Assembly: GCA_002328415.1 (NCBI GenBank)
Contig: DCXL01000003.1
Coordinates: 1,349 to 65,348 of the forward strand
From: Micavibrio sp. UBA2137
GTDB lineage: Bacteria > Pseudomonadota > Alphaproteobacteria > Micavibrionales > Micavibrionaceae
Direction of reading: 5' to 3'
Length of the DNA: 64,000 nt
Shown: positions 45,095 through 54,197 of the stretch, in pieces
Layout: the number at the start of each line of letters is the position of its first letter
Numbering within the stretch: the stretch's first letter is position 1
Notes under the pieces: model-generated
The model's database searches: none
Told to the model about the DNA's origin: nothing
Seen by the model: only the letters and a program-made list of their open reading frames with translations
Position numbers and translations under genes: made by a program

Positions 45095-45212
45095 GCGCAT
45101 AGTGATATCAGCTTTTATGCAACAGTTCGAGCGTGACATTTTGCAAAGATGGAAAAATTTAAAAAATAAAATGTTATCCCTGTTTTTTTCTGTGTGAAAC
45201 CGCCAAGAAAAA

Positions 45213-45254
45213 TTGACGTTCCATACTTTCCCATGATATCCCATATATATCCAT
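45213..45254 (+). promoter_or_regulatory. Possible MraZ operator: four CCAT-core repeats at 10-bp steps
   Basis: CCAT occurs at 45221, 45231, 45241 and 45251, each preceded by two pyrimidine-rich bases (TT, TC, TC, AT). On the minus strand these read ATGGAA, ATGGGA, ATGGGA, ATGGAT, each separated by four bases, matching the TGGG(A/T)-type direct repeats at about 10-bp spacing that MraZ recognises. A -35-like TTGACG is at 45213-45218. The site lies about 70 bases before the mraZ start, so autoregulation is likely. Confidence 0.6.
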
Positions 45255-45320
45255 GTTTTCACATATGGATGTTGTTTTTTCTTGTTTTTAACCCCTTTTC
45301 AATTTGTCAGGCGGCGTGCG

Positions 45321-45776
45321 GTGGCACTGTTTTTATCGAAAACGACAAATAAAATTGATCAAAAAGGGCGGGTTTCCTTGCCTGCGCCGTTTCGTGCTAC
45401 TCTTTCACAAGCGGGTGCACGCGTCATTTTATTCCGTTCGCCTATCCATAATTGTTTGGAGGGGTTTGACCCGCAATTTATGGAGGATATGAGCGCGCGT
45501 CTGGACAATTTTGATTTGTTTTCTCAAGACCAGGATGATTTGGCAACAGCCATTTTCGGCGAAGCTGTTCCTGTATCTGTTGATGATACAGGGCGCATGG
45601 TGTTGTCCGAGGATTTAATGGGCCATGCAAACCTCTCCAATAATGCGACCTTCGTTGGGTTGGGACAGAAATTCCAAATTTGGTCGCCTGTAGAATTTGA
45701 CAAACGTCAGCAAGAAGCGCGCGATAATGTTAAGTCAAAGAATCTGACATTGCCTAAAGGGGGTGCACATGAGTGA
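45321..45776 (+). CDS. mraZ: Transcriptional regulator MraZ
   Basis: 151 residues from a GTG (45321). Two AbrB-like swapped-hairpin repeats: KIDQKGRVSLPAPFR (about 10-24) and SVDDTGRMVLSEDL (about 85-98). MraZ usually represses its own dcw operon, and a repeat array fitting its operator lies just upstream. A frame start at 45282 (TTG) is less like the family. It overlaps rsmH by 8 bases. Confidence 0.92.
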   Translation: MALFLSKTTNKIDQKGRVSLPAPFRATLSQAGARVILFRSPIHNCLEGFDPQFMEDMSARLDNFDLFSQDQDDLATAIFGEAVPVSVDDTGRMVLSEDLMGHANLSNNATFVGLGQKFQIWSPVEFDKRQQEARDNVKSKNLTLPKGGAHE

Positions 45777-46716
45777 AGCACCGCATATCCCTGTGATGTT
45801 GAATGAGGTTGTAGAGCATCTGGCTCCACGTGATGGAGGTGTTTATGTCGATGGCACATTTGGCGCGGGTGGCTATTCACGCGCGATTTTAGAAAAGGCC
45901 AATTGCAAGGTTGTCGGTATTGACCGTGACATGAGTGCGATTGAGGCGGCCAATGACATGATTAATGAATTTGATGGTCGTCTCATTCTGGTACACGGAA
46001 CATTTGGCGATGTGCGCGCGCATCTTAATGCGCTTGGAATAGAGCGTATTGACGGGTTTGTTTTGGATATTGGCGTGTCCTCAATGCAAATTGACCAAGC
46101 CGAGCGTGGGTTTTCCTTCCGCTTTGATGGCCCGCTAGATATGCGTATGGATATGTCCTCTGGCCAAACAGCGCAAGATATTGTGATGCGCATGGAGGAA
46201 GAGGATTTGGCTAACCTCATCTATAAATATGGCGAGGAACGCCTCTCGCGGCGTATTGCACGTGCCATTGTCAAGGTGCGTGGCGAAGCTCCTATTGAGA
46301 CAACAGAACAGCTGGCTGATATTGTGCGTGGATGCGTACCACGCTCAGGCAAAAATGCAATTGATCCAGCAACGCGCACCTTTCAGGCGCTTCGCATTGC
46401 CGTTAATGACGAGCTGGGCCAGCTTGAGCAAGCCATTGAATCTGCGCCTGATATTTTAAGTGAGGATGGGCGTTTGGTCATTGTCACCTTCCATTCTCTT
46501 GAAGATCGTATCGTCAAAAAAGCCTTTCAGGCACTAGCGGGCAAAACCCCACAAACTTCACGTCACCTACCTCAGGTGGCACCATCTCAGGACGTTCCGT
46601 CCTTTGGTCTTTTATCCAGAAAGGCCGTATTTCCAACTGATAAAGAAACGCAAACCAACCCACGTGCGCGCTCTGCAAAGCTGCGTAGTCTCATCAAGCT
46701 TAAAGAGGCAGCGTAA
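45769..46716 (+). CDS. rsmH: 16S rRNA m4C1402 methyltransferase
   Basis: 315 residues from ATG 45769; a GTG two codons earlier is possible. HIPVMLNEVVEHL at the start, the SAM motif VDGTFGAGGYSRAIL near 27-41, and DIGVSSMQIDQAERGFSF near 102 identify RsmH (MraW). It methylates the ribosomal decoding centre. Second gene of the dcw cluster. Confidence 0.97.
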   Translation: MSEAPHIPVMLNEVVEHLAPRDGGVYVDGTFGAGGYSRAILEKANCKVVGIDRDMSAIEAANDMINEFDGRLILVHGTFGDVRAHLNALGIERIDGFVLDIGVSSMQIDQAERGFSFRFDGPLDMRMDMSSGQTAQDIVMRMEEEDLANLIYKYGEERLSRRIARAIVKVRGEAPIETTEQLADIVRGCVPRSGKNAIDPATRTFQALRIAVNDELGQLEQAIESAPDILSEDGRLVIVTFHSLEDRIVKKAFQALAGKTPQTSRHLPQVAPSQDVPSFGLLSRKAVFPTDKETQTNPRARSAKLRSLIKLKEAA

Positions 46717-46735
46717 AAGAAAGGGCTAACATTTT

Positions 46736-47203
46736 ATGAGAATCAAAAATATGCCGACCCTCCTTGTTGGATTGGGTGTTGTTGTTACAGGTGTGATGCT
46801 GTTTGTCGTCTCACAAAAGGTGCAGCAAACAGAGCGCGATATATCCGCGCAAAAACAGCAACTGTCGCTGGAAAAAGAGAGCTTGCGCGTGCTTCAGGCG
46901 GAATGGGCGTATCTGAACCGTCCTGATAGGCTAGAAAACCTATCCGAGGCAGCGGATTTTGAAATGAGTTTTTCAACCGAGCGTATTGGGCAAGCGATCG
47001 ACAGCTATGCGATAGAACATGCGCCCGTTCCTGTGCGCAAACCAGCTTTAAGCGCAAATATGCAAGCCAAAATTTATCAGGCTAATATCGCACCTGCGGC
47101 TGCGCCTGCGGCAAGTCCCGAAAAAGCACCTCAAATTGCGCCTGTCCAAAATGACAAAGGGTTTGATGATTTGATTACGAATTTAGAAGGGGGTAGCCAG
47201 TAA
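46736..47203 (+). CDS. ftsL: Cell division protein FtsL
   Basis: 155 residues. One membrane helix (about 8-25), then a coiled coil (VQQTERDISAQKQQLSLEKE) and LQAEWAYLNRPDRLENLSE, the conserved FtsL element that contacts FtsB and FtsW/I. The C-terminal tail is Pro/Ala-rich. Position between rsmH and ftsI confirms it. Confidence 0.92.
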   Translation: MRIKNMPTLLVGLGVVVTGVMLFVVSQKVQQTERDISAQKQQLSLEKESLRVLQAEWAYLNRPDRLENLSEAADFEMSFSTERIGQAIDSYAIEHAPVPVRKPALSANMQAKIYQANIAPAAAPAASPEKAPQIAPVQNDKGFDDLITNLEGGSQ

Positions 47204-47210
47204 GTTTCCT

Positions 47211-48962
47211 ATGAAGCGCACGCCTTTCTCAAAGCTTTCTTTTACAATGACGGGTAACCGCGGTGCGGCGCTTGAAATGGCGCGTTCGCGCATAGTGCTA
47301 CTTGCGCTGGTTTTTATCGTGGCTTACACGATTGTTGGTATTCGTCTGTTTGATGTGATGATTTTGCAGGGGCGTTTCTGGCAGGATGTTGAGGATACGC
47401 GTGCTGTTGAGGCGGCCGTACAGACAAAAGCCCCTGAGGCGGTGCGTCGTGGTGATATTGTAGACCGTAATGGTGCGATCCTTGCGACATCTCTCAAAAC
47501 AGCCTCTCTTTTTGCAGACCCCGCTCTTATTGTTGATGCGCAGGAAACAGCCAAGGCCTTGGCTGCACTTTTCCCCGAAAATACATATGAAAATTATCTT
47601 GAGAAATTGCAAAAGAAAGGCCGCTTTGTCTGGCTAAAGCGTAATCTTGTTCCAGAAGAACAGCATGCTGTGATGCTCATTGGTGACCCGGGCCTTGCCT
47701 TCCAAGAAGAATATAAGCGCACCTATCCCCAAGGTCAGCTTGCGCCACATATTGTAGGCTATGTCTCACGTGATGAAATGGGGCAGGCAGGACTAGAGCG
47801 CGCTTTTAATGGTCTGCTCGAGACTGAAGAGACGGTTTTAAAAACAACGCTTGATATTCGTTTGCAACATGCATTGCGTCAGGAAATTGCCAACACGATT
47901 GATATTTTTAGCGCCAAGGGCGGTGCTGGCGTCATCATGAATATTAATAATGGTGATGTTTTGGCGCTTGTCTCGCTTCCTGATTTTGATCCTAATAAAC
48001 GCGAAAAACTAGATGGTGACCAAATATTTAACCGCGCGACCCTGGGTGTGTATGAGCTAGGCTCTGTCTTTAAAATCTTTTCGACGGCCGCCCTTCTCGA
48101 AAAATTCCCTGATGCGTTGTCCATGACATTTGATGCGCGCGAACCATTGAAGCGCGGACGTTTTACAATCAGCGATTATCACCCTGAAAAACGTGTTTTA
48201 ACAGTGCCAGAGGTCTTTATGGTGTCCTCTAATATTGGAACAGCGCTTATGGGCGAGGAGATTGGGACAGAGGGCCTGAAGGCCTTTTATAAAAAGCTCG
48301 GGCTTCTCTCCAAACCTGATATTTCTTTGCGTGAGGTTGGTGCGCCGCTTTACCCACGTCCTTGGCGTGATATTAATACGCTAACCGCCAGTTACGGCCA
48401 TGGTGTTGCTGTTAGTCCAATTCAATTAGTCGCGGCCGTTGCACCTATTGTTAATGGTGGATTGCAGGTCACGCCACGCTTCCTTAAGCCCGAAGGTGAA
48501 GAGGAAGTGACTAAAACAACTGCCATGCGTGTTTATGATGAGCAAAATGGCGAAATTATGCGCAGTCTTATGCGCCTTGTGGTGACCGAGGGAACTGCTA
48601 AGAAGGCCGATGTGCCGGGCTACGAAGTTGGCGGAAAAACAGGAACAGCCGAAAAGCCAGGTGCGAAGGGCTATGATCGCAAGCGCCTGATTTCGTCTTT
48701 CATGGGTGCATTCCCAATGTCGGCGCCTAAATATGCGGTTTTTGTTGCCATTGATGAACCGCAAGGCACAAAAGAATCTTATGGCTATGCAACGGCTGGG
48801 TGGACAGCCGCGCCAACTGTGGCGCGCGTTGTTGAACGCATGGTGTCTATCTTGGGTATACCGCCTGTGGGTGTGGCAACAGCAGAAACACAAGAAGATG
48901 CAGAAGATATGGGCGCAAAGACGCAACTCATTGCCCAACCTGTGAAAGGACAAGCCTTATGA
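47211..48962 (+). CDS. ftsI: Septal peptidoglycan transpeptidase (PBP3)
   Basis: 583 residues. Short cytosolic N-terminus, membrane helix about 28-46, pedestal domain, then transpeptidase: SVFK with Ser285, SSN at 339-341, KTGTAEKP from Lys476. These three motifs define the penicillin-binding active site. It overlaps murE by 4 bases (ATGA). The C-terminal 25 residues after the last domain are acidic. Confidence 0.97.
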   Translation: MKRTPFSKLSFTMTGNRGAALEMARSRIVLLALVFIVAYTIVGIRLFDVMILQGRFWQDVEDTRAVEAAVQTKAPEAVRRGDIVDRNGAILATSLKTASLFADPALIVDAQETAKALAALFPENTYENYLEKLQKKGRFVWLKRNLVPEEQHAVMLIGDPGLAFQEEYKRTYPQGQLAPHIVGYVSRDEMGQAGLERAFNGLLETEETVLKTTLDIRLQHALRQEIANTIDIFSAKGGAGVIMNINNGDVLALVSLPDFDPNKREKLDGDQIFNRATLGVYELGSVFKIFSTAALLEKFPDALSMTFDAREPLKRGRFTISDYHPEKRVLTVPEVFMVSSNIGTALMGEEIGTEGLKAFYKKLGLLSKPDISLREVGAPLYPRPWRDINTLTASYGHGVAVSPIQLVAAVAPIVNGGLQVTPRFLKPEGEEEVTKTTAMRVYDEQNGEIMRSLMRLVVTEGTAKKADVPGYEVGGKTGTAEKPGAKGYDRKRLISSFMGAFPMSAPKYAVFVAIDEPQGTKESYGYATAGWTAAPTVARVVERMVSILGIPPVGVATAETQEDAEDMGAKTQLIAQPVKGQAL

Positions 48963-50413
48963 AGCTTTATGAACTCACAGGAAATATAGACGCGCATAAT
49001 GTCGAGATAAAAGGCATTACATCCGATAGCCGCGCTGTGGAGCAGGGTTTTATTTTTGCGGCCTTTCAAGGCGTGCAATCTGATGGGCATGATTTTATTG
49101 AGGCAGCCATTGAGCAAGGCGCGATTGCTGTTCTCTCGAAGCGTGAGGGGCTAGAAACAGCAAACGGCATCCCTGTTATTCATGTTAAAAATGCACGGCG
49201 TTCCTATGGCGAAATAGCCGCCGCCCTCTATGGCGATCAGCCAGAGCGCGTTTATGCAGTAACAGGTACAAGTGGCAAAAGCTCGATTGTGTGGTTCTGT
49301 CGTGAATTATGTTTGATGAATGGCATCAAGGCAGGCTCCATTGGCACAATGGGTGTCTTTGGTGATAATTATGCCGAGGAAGGCAGTCTAACAAGCCCTG
49401 AGCCTGTGGTTCTGCATAAAGCAATTGCGCGCTTGAAATCAGAAACGCAAATGACAGATTTATTTTTGGAGGCCTCCAGTCATGGGATTGATCAGGAGCG
49501 TATTGCAGGTTTAGATATTCATGTTGCAGCCTTTACCAATCTTAGCCACGAACATCTGGATTATCATAAGACGCTGGAAGATTATTTCGCAGCAAAAATG
49601 CGCCTTTTCACGGTGTTTCTGGAGCAAGGTGGCGCGGCTGTCATTAATGCCGATATTCCTGAATATGAAACAATTAAGGATTTGTGTTATCAGTCCAACC
49701 GCAAAATCCTCTCTTATGGATCGCGTGGCTCTGATGTAACCTTGGTTTCATCAAAATTGCTCGCCGATGGGCAGGATATCGTGCTCTCTATCGGGCAGGG
49801 CAAGTACCAAAAGACATTTGAGGTCAAAATTCCACTCATTGGCGCGTTTCAGGTGTCCAATCTCCTGTGCGCCCTGACCATGATTTTGGCAGGTCACCCT
49901 GAACTAGACCGTGAAAAGCTAATTGCCTCATTATCAAATATTAAACCCGTGCCAGGACGCCTTGAGCCTATTGCCTACCCCAAGGCCAAGGCTCAGATCT
50001 TTATTGATTATGCACACAAACCTGGCGCGCTTGAGGCTGTTTTGAATGCTGTGCGTCCGCACACAACGGGCGAGGTTCATGTCGTCTTTGGCTGTGGTGG
50101 CAATCGTGATGCCGAAAAACGTGGGCTTATGGGTGCGATTGCACAAAAGCTCGCTGATCATATCATTGTCACAGACGACAATCCCCGCAACGAAGACCCC
50201 GCAACTATCCGCGCTGCCATTCTGGACAGTGCACCTAAAGCAATAGAGATAGGTGATCGCCGTCAGGCTATCGCGCATGCTCTGGCGCATCTTAAACCCG
50301 AAGACAGCCTGATTATCGCAGGCAAAGGCCACGAAAGCGGCCAGCTCGCCAACGGGACAACCACCCCTTTTGATGACCGCACGGTAACACGTGAGGAAAT
50401 CCAAAAACGCTAA
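48959..50413 (+). CDS. murE: UDP-MurNAc-L-Ala-D-Glu:meso-DAP ligase
   Basis: 484 residues, Mur ligase. ATP site TGTSGKSS (102-109), where most have GTNGKTS; central domain and DNPRNEDP near 400. DNPR is the motif that selects meso-diaminopimelate over lysine, so the wall is of DAP type. Cytosolic. Coupled to ftsI. Confidence 0.97.
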   Translation: MKLYELTGNIDAHNVEIKGITSDSRAVEQGFIFAAFQGVQSDGHDFIEAAIEQGAIAVLSKREGLETANGIPVIHVKNARRSYGEIAAALYGDQPERVYAVTGTSGKSSIVWFCRELCLMNGIKAGSIGTMGVFGDNYAEEGSLTSPEPVVLHKAIARLKSETQMTDLFLEASSHGIDQERIAGLDIHVAAFTNLSHEHLDYHKTLEDYFAAKMRLFTVFLEQGGAAVINADIPEYETIKDLCYQSNRKILSYGSRGSDVTLVSSKLLADGQDIVLSIGQGKYQKTFEVKIPLIGAFQVSNLLCALTMILAGHPELDREKLIASLSNIKPVPGRLEPIAYPKAKAQIFIDYAHKPGALEAVLNAVRPHTTGEVHVVFGCGGNRDAEKRGLMGAIAQKLADHIIVTDDNPRNEDPATIRAAILDSAPKAIEIGDRRQAIAHALAHLKPEDSLIIAGKGHESGQLANGTTTPFDDRTVTREEIQKR

Positions 50414-50456
50414 CCACTTGAAAGTAAATATCACTTAAGTTCTGGAGACTTGATAT

Positions 50457-51917
50457 ATGACGACGAAAAATAAGGCACCTGCTTCCACAATTTGGACGCA
50501 GGCAGAAGCCACTAAAGCAACGCAAGGAGAGGCGCGTGGGCCAGACTGGTTTGCCACAGGCATATCTATTGATACGCGCACCCTTCAAAAAGGTGACCTG
50601 TTTATTGCCATTACAGGGGACTCGATGGATGGTCACGATTTTGCGCTTCAAGCCCTTGAAAAGGGAGCCAGTGCTGTTGTGATTTCAAAGAATGTTGATG
50701 GTTTGCCAGATGACGCATCCGTTTTAAAGGTGAGTGATACACAAACAGCGATGGAAGATTTAGCACGTGCTGCGCGGGCACGCTCAGCCGCAGAAGTTAT
50801 TGCGATTACGGGCAGTGTTGGCAAAACAGGCACAAAAGAAATGCTGGCGGCCGTTTATGGCGCACATGGGCAAACCCATGTTGCACAAAAAAGCTATAAC
50901 AACCATTGGGGTGTGCCGCTCACACTGTCAGGCATGCATGCGGGCACAGATTATGGCATTTTTGAAATCGGGATGAACCATGCAGGGGAAATTACACCGC
51001 TTACAAAAATGGTGCGTCCGCATATCGCCATTATTACAACTGTTGCGCCTGCTCATATCGGTAATTTCTCAAACGGCATTGAAGGAATTGCCGATGCTAA
51101 GGCAGAAATCTTCGAGGGACTTGAAGAGGGCGGTATTGCCATTATCAATCGCGATATGGAGATGTTTGACCGTGTGGCGCAAAAGGCCACGTCACTGGGC
51201 ATTAATCTGATGACCTTTGGGGAACATCCCGAGGCACATATCCGCATGACCGAATGCTTGGTCGCGGCAAATGGCACGCGCGTGAAGGCCACTGTCATGG
51301 GCGAAGAGGTTAATTATACCCTTCCGATTGCAGGTAAACATATCGCCATGAATTCTTTGCCCGTGCTGGGTGCAATTAAAATGTCTGGCGGGTCGATGGA
51401 CAAGGCAACAGAGGCGTTAAAGCGCATGAAAGCACCTGAACGCCGCGGCGCGGTTGAAACGATTGATATGGGCGAGGCTGATAATCCTGTGACCCTTATT
51501 GATGAAACTTACAATGCGTCGCCCACCTCAATGAATGCGGCTTTTAAGGTTTTGGCTCTTGTTGATCCTGGGCGTGGCGGACGTCGCATTGCGGTTCTGG
51601 GTGATATGCTGGAGTTAGGCAAGGATGGGCCACGATTGCATAAAGAATTGGCACTCCCTTTGAAAGTCGCTAATGTGGATTTGGTTTATACCTGTGGCCC
51701 GCTCATGAAAAATTTGCATGATAATTTGCAGGATAATCAAAAAGGTGCGCATACCAAAACCAGTAAGGAATTGGCCGAAATTGTACCCGATGTTCTAACG
51801 CCTGGGGATGTCGTCATGGTTAAGGGGTCTAATGGAAGTAAAATGAATGTGGTTGTCGAGGCATTGCGCAATGTCTCTGGCCGTAAAGTGCGGACACAAA
51901 AATCACGAGAGGATTAA
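50457..51917 (+). CDS. murF: UDP-MurNAc-tripeptide:D-Ala-D-Ala ligase
   Basis: 486 residues. ATP loop AITGSVGKTGTKEML near residue 117, NHWGVPLTL near 145, HAGEITPLTK near 175 and DETYNASPTSM near 345. It adds the D-Ala-D-Ala made by Ddl, encoded downstream in this cluster. GGAGA lies 9-13 bases before the start. Confidence 0.97.
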   Translation: MTTKNKAPASTIWTQAEATKATQGEARGPDWFATGISIDTRTLQKGDLFIAITGDSMDGHDFALQALEKGASAVVISKNVDGLPDDASVLKVSDTQTAMEDLARAARARSAAEVIAITGSVGKTGTKEMLAAVYGAHGQTHVAQKSYNNHWGVPLTLSGMHAGTDYGIFEIGMNHAGEITPLTKMVRPHIAIITTVAPAHIGNFSNGIEGIADAKAEIFEGLEEGGIAIINRDMEMFDRVAQKATSLGINLMTFGEHPEAHIRMTECLVAANGTRVKATVMGEEVNYTLPIAGKHIAMNSLPVLGAIKMSGGSMDKATEALKRMKAPERRGAVETIDMGEADNPVTLIDETYNASPTSMNAAFKVLALVDPGRGGRRIAVLGDMLELGKDGPRLHKELALPLKVANVDLVYTCGPLMKNLHDNLQDNQKGAHTKTSKELAEIVPDVLTPGDVVMVKGSNGSKMNVVVEALRNVSGRKVRTQKSRED

Positions 51918-51920
51918 ATC

Positions 51921-53006
51921 ATGCTCTATAATTTATTAAGCCCTTTTGCTGAGGATTTTGCCCTCTTTAATCTCTTTCGCTATCTGACTTTCCGTACGGG
52001 GGGCGCGATCATGACGGCGCTTCTCATCTCGCTTGTGATGGGGCCAAGTTTTATTCGTTGGCTTAAGCGTCGCCAAAAGGAAGGGCAGCCTATTCGTAAA
52101 GAAGGTCCAGAAACACATTTTGCAAAGGCAGGCACGCCTACAATGGGCGGCTTAATGATTTTGACCTCTATCGTTGCCTCAACTTTACTTTGGGCTGATT
52201 TGTCCAATAGCTTTATCATTTTTTCACTTATTGTGATGTGTGGGTTTGGGGCAATCGGATTTGCCGATGATTTTGCAAAACTCACAAGCCGATCTACAGA
52301 TGGTGTGAGTGCGCGCACACGTATATTGGTTCAAATAGCCATTGTGACAATTGTGACTATTGGTATTAACAAAGCCTTGCCTAGTGAGATCAACTCGCAT
52401 ATTGCCATCCCTTTTTTAAAGGATTTTTACATTGATATTGGATGGTTCTTTGGCGCGTGGGCGCTGCTTGTCATTATCGGGTCTGCCAATGCTGTGAACT
52501 TAACAGATGGCTTAGATGGGCTTGCGATTGTACCAATTGCCATTGCGGTTGGGGCCTTTGGCTTAATTAGCTATCTGGTCGGAAATGCCATTTTTGCTGA
52601 ATATTTACAAATTTCACACGTGCCCGGAACGGGTGAAATGGCCATTATTTGTGGCGCAGTTGTAGGGGCTGCCATGGGTTTTCTTTGGTTTAATGCACCT
52701 CCAGCACAGGTTTTTATGGGTGATACAGGTTCGCTTGCGCTTGGGGGATTGCTTGGCACAATTTCAATTATCACAAAACACGAAATCGTTTTGGCTATTA
52801 TTGGCGGGCTTTTTGTACTTGAGGCGGTGTCTGTGATTGTGCAGGTCGCGTCTTTCAAGTTAACAGGTAAACGTGTTTTTCGCATGGCACCCATTCACCA
52901 CCATTTTGAGAAGAAGGGTTGGTCTGAGCCAACTGTCGTTATTCGCTTCTGGATTATTGCATTTGTGCTTGCGCTTATTGGCTTGGCAACGTTGAAGTTA
53001 AGATAA
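51921..53006 (+). CDS. mraY: Phospho-MurNAc-pentapeptide transferase
   Basis: 361 residues, about ten membrane helices. Makes lipid I on undecaprenyl phosphate. The active-site aspartates are in GFADDFAKL near 112 and NLTDGLDGLA near 192; the HHH motif is in APIHHHFEKKGW near 325. murD, which usually follows, is absent: ftsW starts 14 bases later. Confidence 0.97.
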   Translation: MLYNLLSPFAEDFALFNLFRYLTFRTGGAIMTALLISLVMGPSFIRWLKRRQKEGQPIRKEGPETHFAKAGTPTMGGLMILTSIVASTLLWADLSNSFIIFSLIVMCGFGAIGFADDFAKLTSRSTDGVSARTRILVQIAIVTIVTIGINKALPSEINSHIAIPFLKDFYIDIGWFFGAWALLVIIGSANAVNLTDGLDGLAIVPIAIAVGAFGLISYLVGNAIFAEYLQISHVPGTGEMAIICGAVVGAAMGFLWFNAPPAQVFMGDTGSLALGGLLGTISIITKHEIVLAIIGGLFVLEAVSVIVQVASFKLTGKRVFRMAPIHHHFEKKGWSEPTVVIRFWIIAFVLALIGLATLKLR

Positions 53007-53020
53007 GAGGTTGAGAAAAC

Positions 53021-54178
53021 ATGAATGTCGCGCAGTTTTTTTCACGTACGGATAAATCAGTTATCAGTAACTGGTTTTGGACCGTGGATAAGGGCGCGCT
53101 CGTTTCCATTTTCGCTCTGATTGTTTATGGCCTTATTTTGGTGGCGACGGCCTCGCCCTCTGTGGCGTTGCGTATAGGCGTTACTGAAAATCATTTTCTC
53201 ATTCGCCATATTGTTTTCCTTATCCCGGCCCTGATTATGATGATTGGTGTGTCTATGATCTCGCCACGTAATTTATGGCGTTTGGCAACGGTTATTTATA
53301 TTGGTGGTATTCTGGCGATGTTGCTTATCCCTTTTGTCGGGATGGAAATTAAGGGTGCAAAGCGTTGGCTACACCTTCTGGGACTGGGGCTTCAACCTAG
53401 TGAAATTGTAAAGCCAGCCTTTGCCATTGTGGCCGCTTGGCTCATGGCCATGCAAAAAGAGCGCGAAAATTTCACAGGCGATCTTTATGCAGCAGGGCTT
53501 TATGCGGTGTTCGTTGCCTTGTTGTTACTACAGCCTGACTTTGGAATGACAATGGTTGTGACATGTATGTTCGCAACCCAGATTTTCTTGGCGGGTCTTC
53601 GTTTCCGCTATTTAGCGATTATGTTTCTGGCAGGGCTGTGTCTCCTCATGTCGGCTTATTACGGATTTGATCACGTGCAAAGCCGTATTGATCGCTTTAT
53701 GAATCCTGCAGCGGGTGATAATTTTCAGGTGAACAAATCACTTGAGTCTTTCCAAAATGGCGGAATTTTGGGCACTGGACCAGGGCAAGGCTCTGTGAAG
53801 ATGTATTTACCTGATGCACATGCTGATTTTATCTTCTCTGTCGCAGGTGAAGAGCTTGGCTTTATCTTTACATTTCTACTCGCAGGACTTTTCCTCTTTA
53901 TCCTATTGCGAGGGTTTAATCACCTGATGGATACAGAGGATATTTTTACCATCATTGCCTGTGGCGGGTTGCTTGCCATGATTGGCTTGCAGGCACTTGT
54001 GCATATCTGTTCATCGCTTAACCTTATTCCGACGAAGGGCATGACCTTACCCTTCATCAGTTATGGGGGGACATCACTACTCTCTGTTGGATTTGCGTTC
54101 GGGGCTGTGCTATCACTAACACGTCACAAAAAGCGTTCGGGCATTGTCAAAGGCAAGACTCGCAAACGCATAAGGTAA
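53021..54178 (+). CDS. ftsW: Lipid II polymerase FtsW (SEDS family)
   Basis: 385 residues, about ten membrane helices. SEDS landmarks: KGAKRWLHLLGLGLQPSE near 112 and the C-terminal PTKGMTLPFISYGGTS near 335. With FtsI it polymerises septal glycan. The N-terminal 30 residues are cytosolic. Confidence 0.96.
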   Translation: MNVAQFFSRTDKSVISNWFWTVDKGALVSIFALIVYGLILVATASPSVALRIGVTENHFLIRHIVFLIPALIMMIGVSMISPRNLWRLATVIYIGGILAMLLIPFVGMEIKGAKRWLHLLGLGLQPSEIVKPAFAIVAAWLMAMQKERENFTGDLYAAGLYAVFVALLLLQPDFGMTMVVTCMFATQIFLAGLRFRYLAIMFLAGLCLLMSAYYGFDHVQSRIDRFMNPAAGDNFQVNKSLESFQNGGILGTGPGQGSVKMYLPDAHADFIFSVAGEELGFIFTFLLAGLFLFILLRGFNHLMDTEDIFTIIACGGLLAMIGLQALVHICSSLNLIPTKGMTLPFISYGGTSLLSVGFAFGAVLSLTRHKKRSGIVKGKTRKRIR

Positions 54179-54197
54179 ATGGTTTACGGGTTATAAT

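Noticed and set aside
45100..45262. N-terminal extension of the UMF1 transporter
   Set aside because: 56 extra codons of non-membrane, low-similarity sequence that would run across the mraZ operator region.
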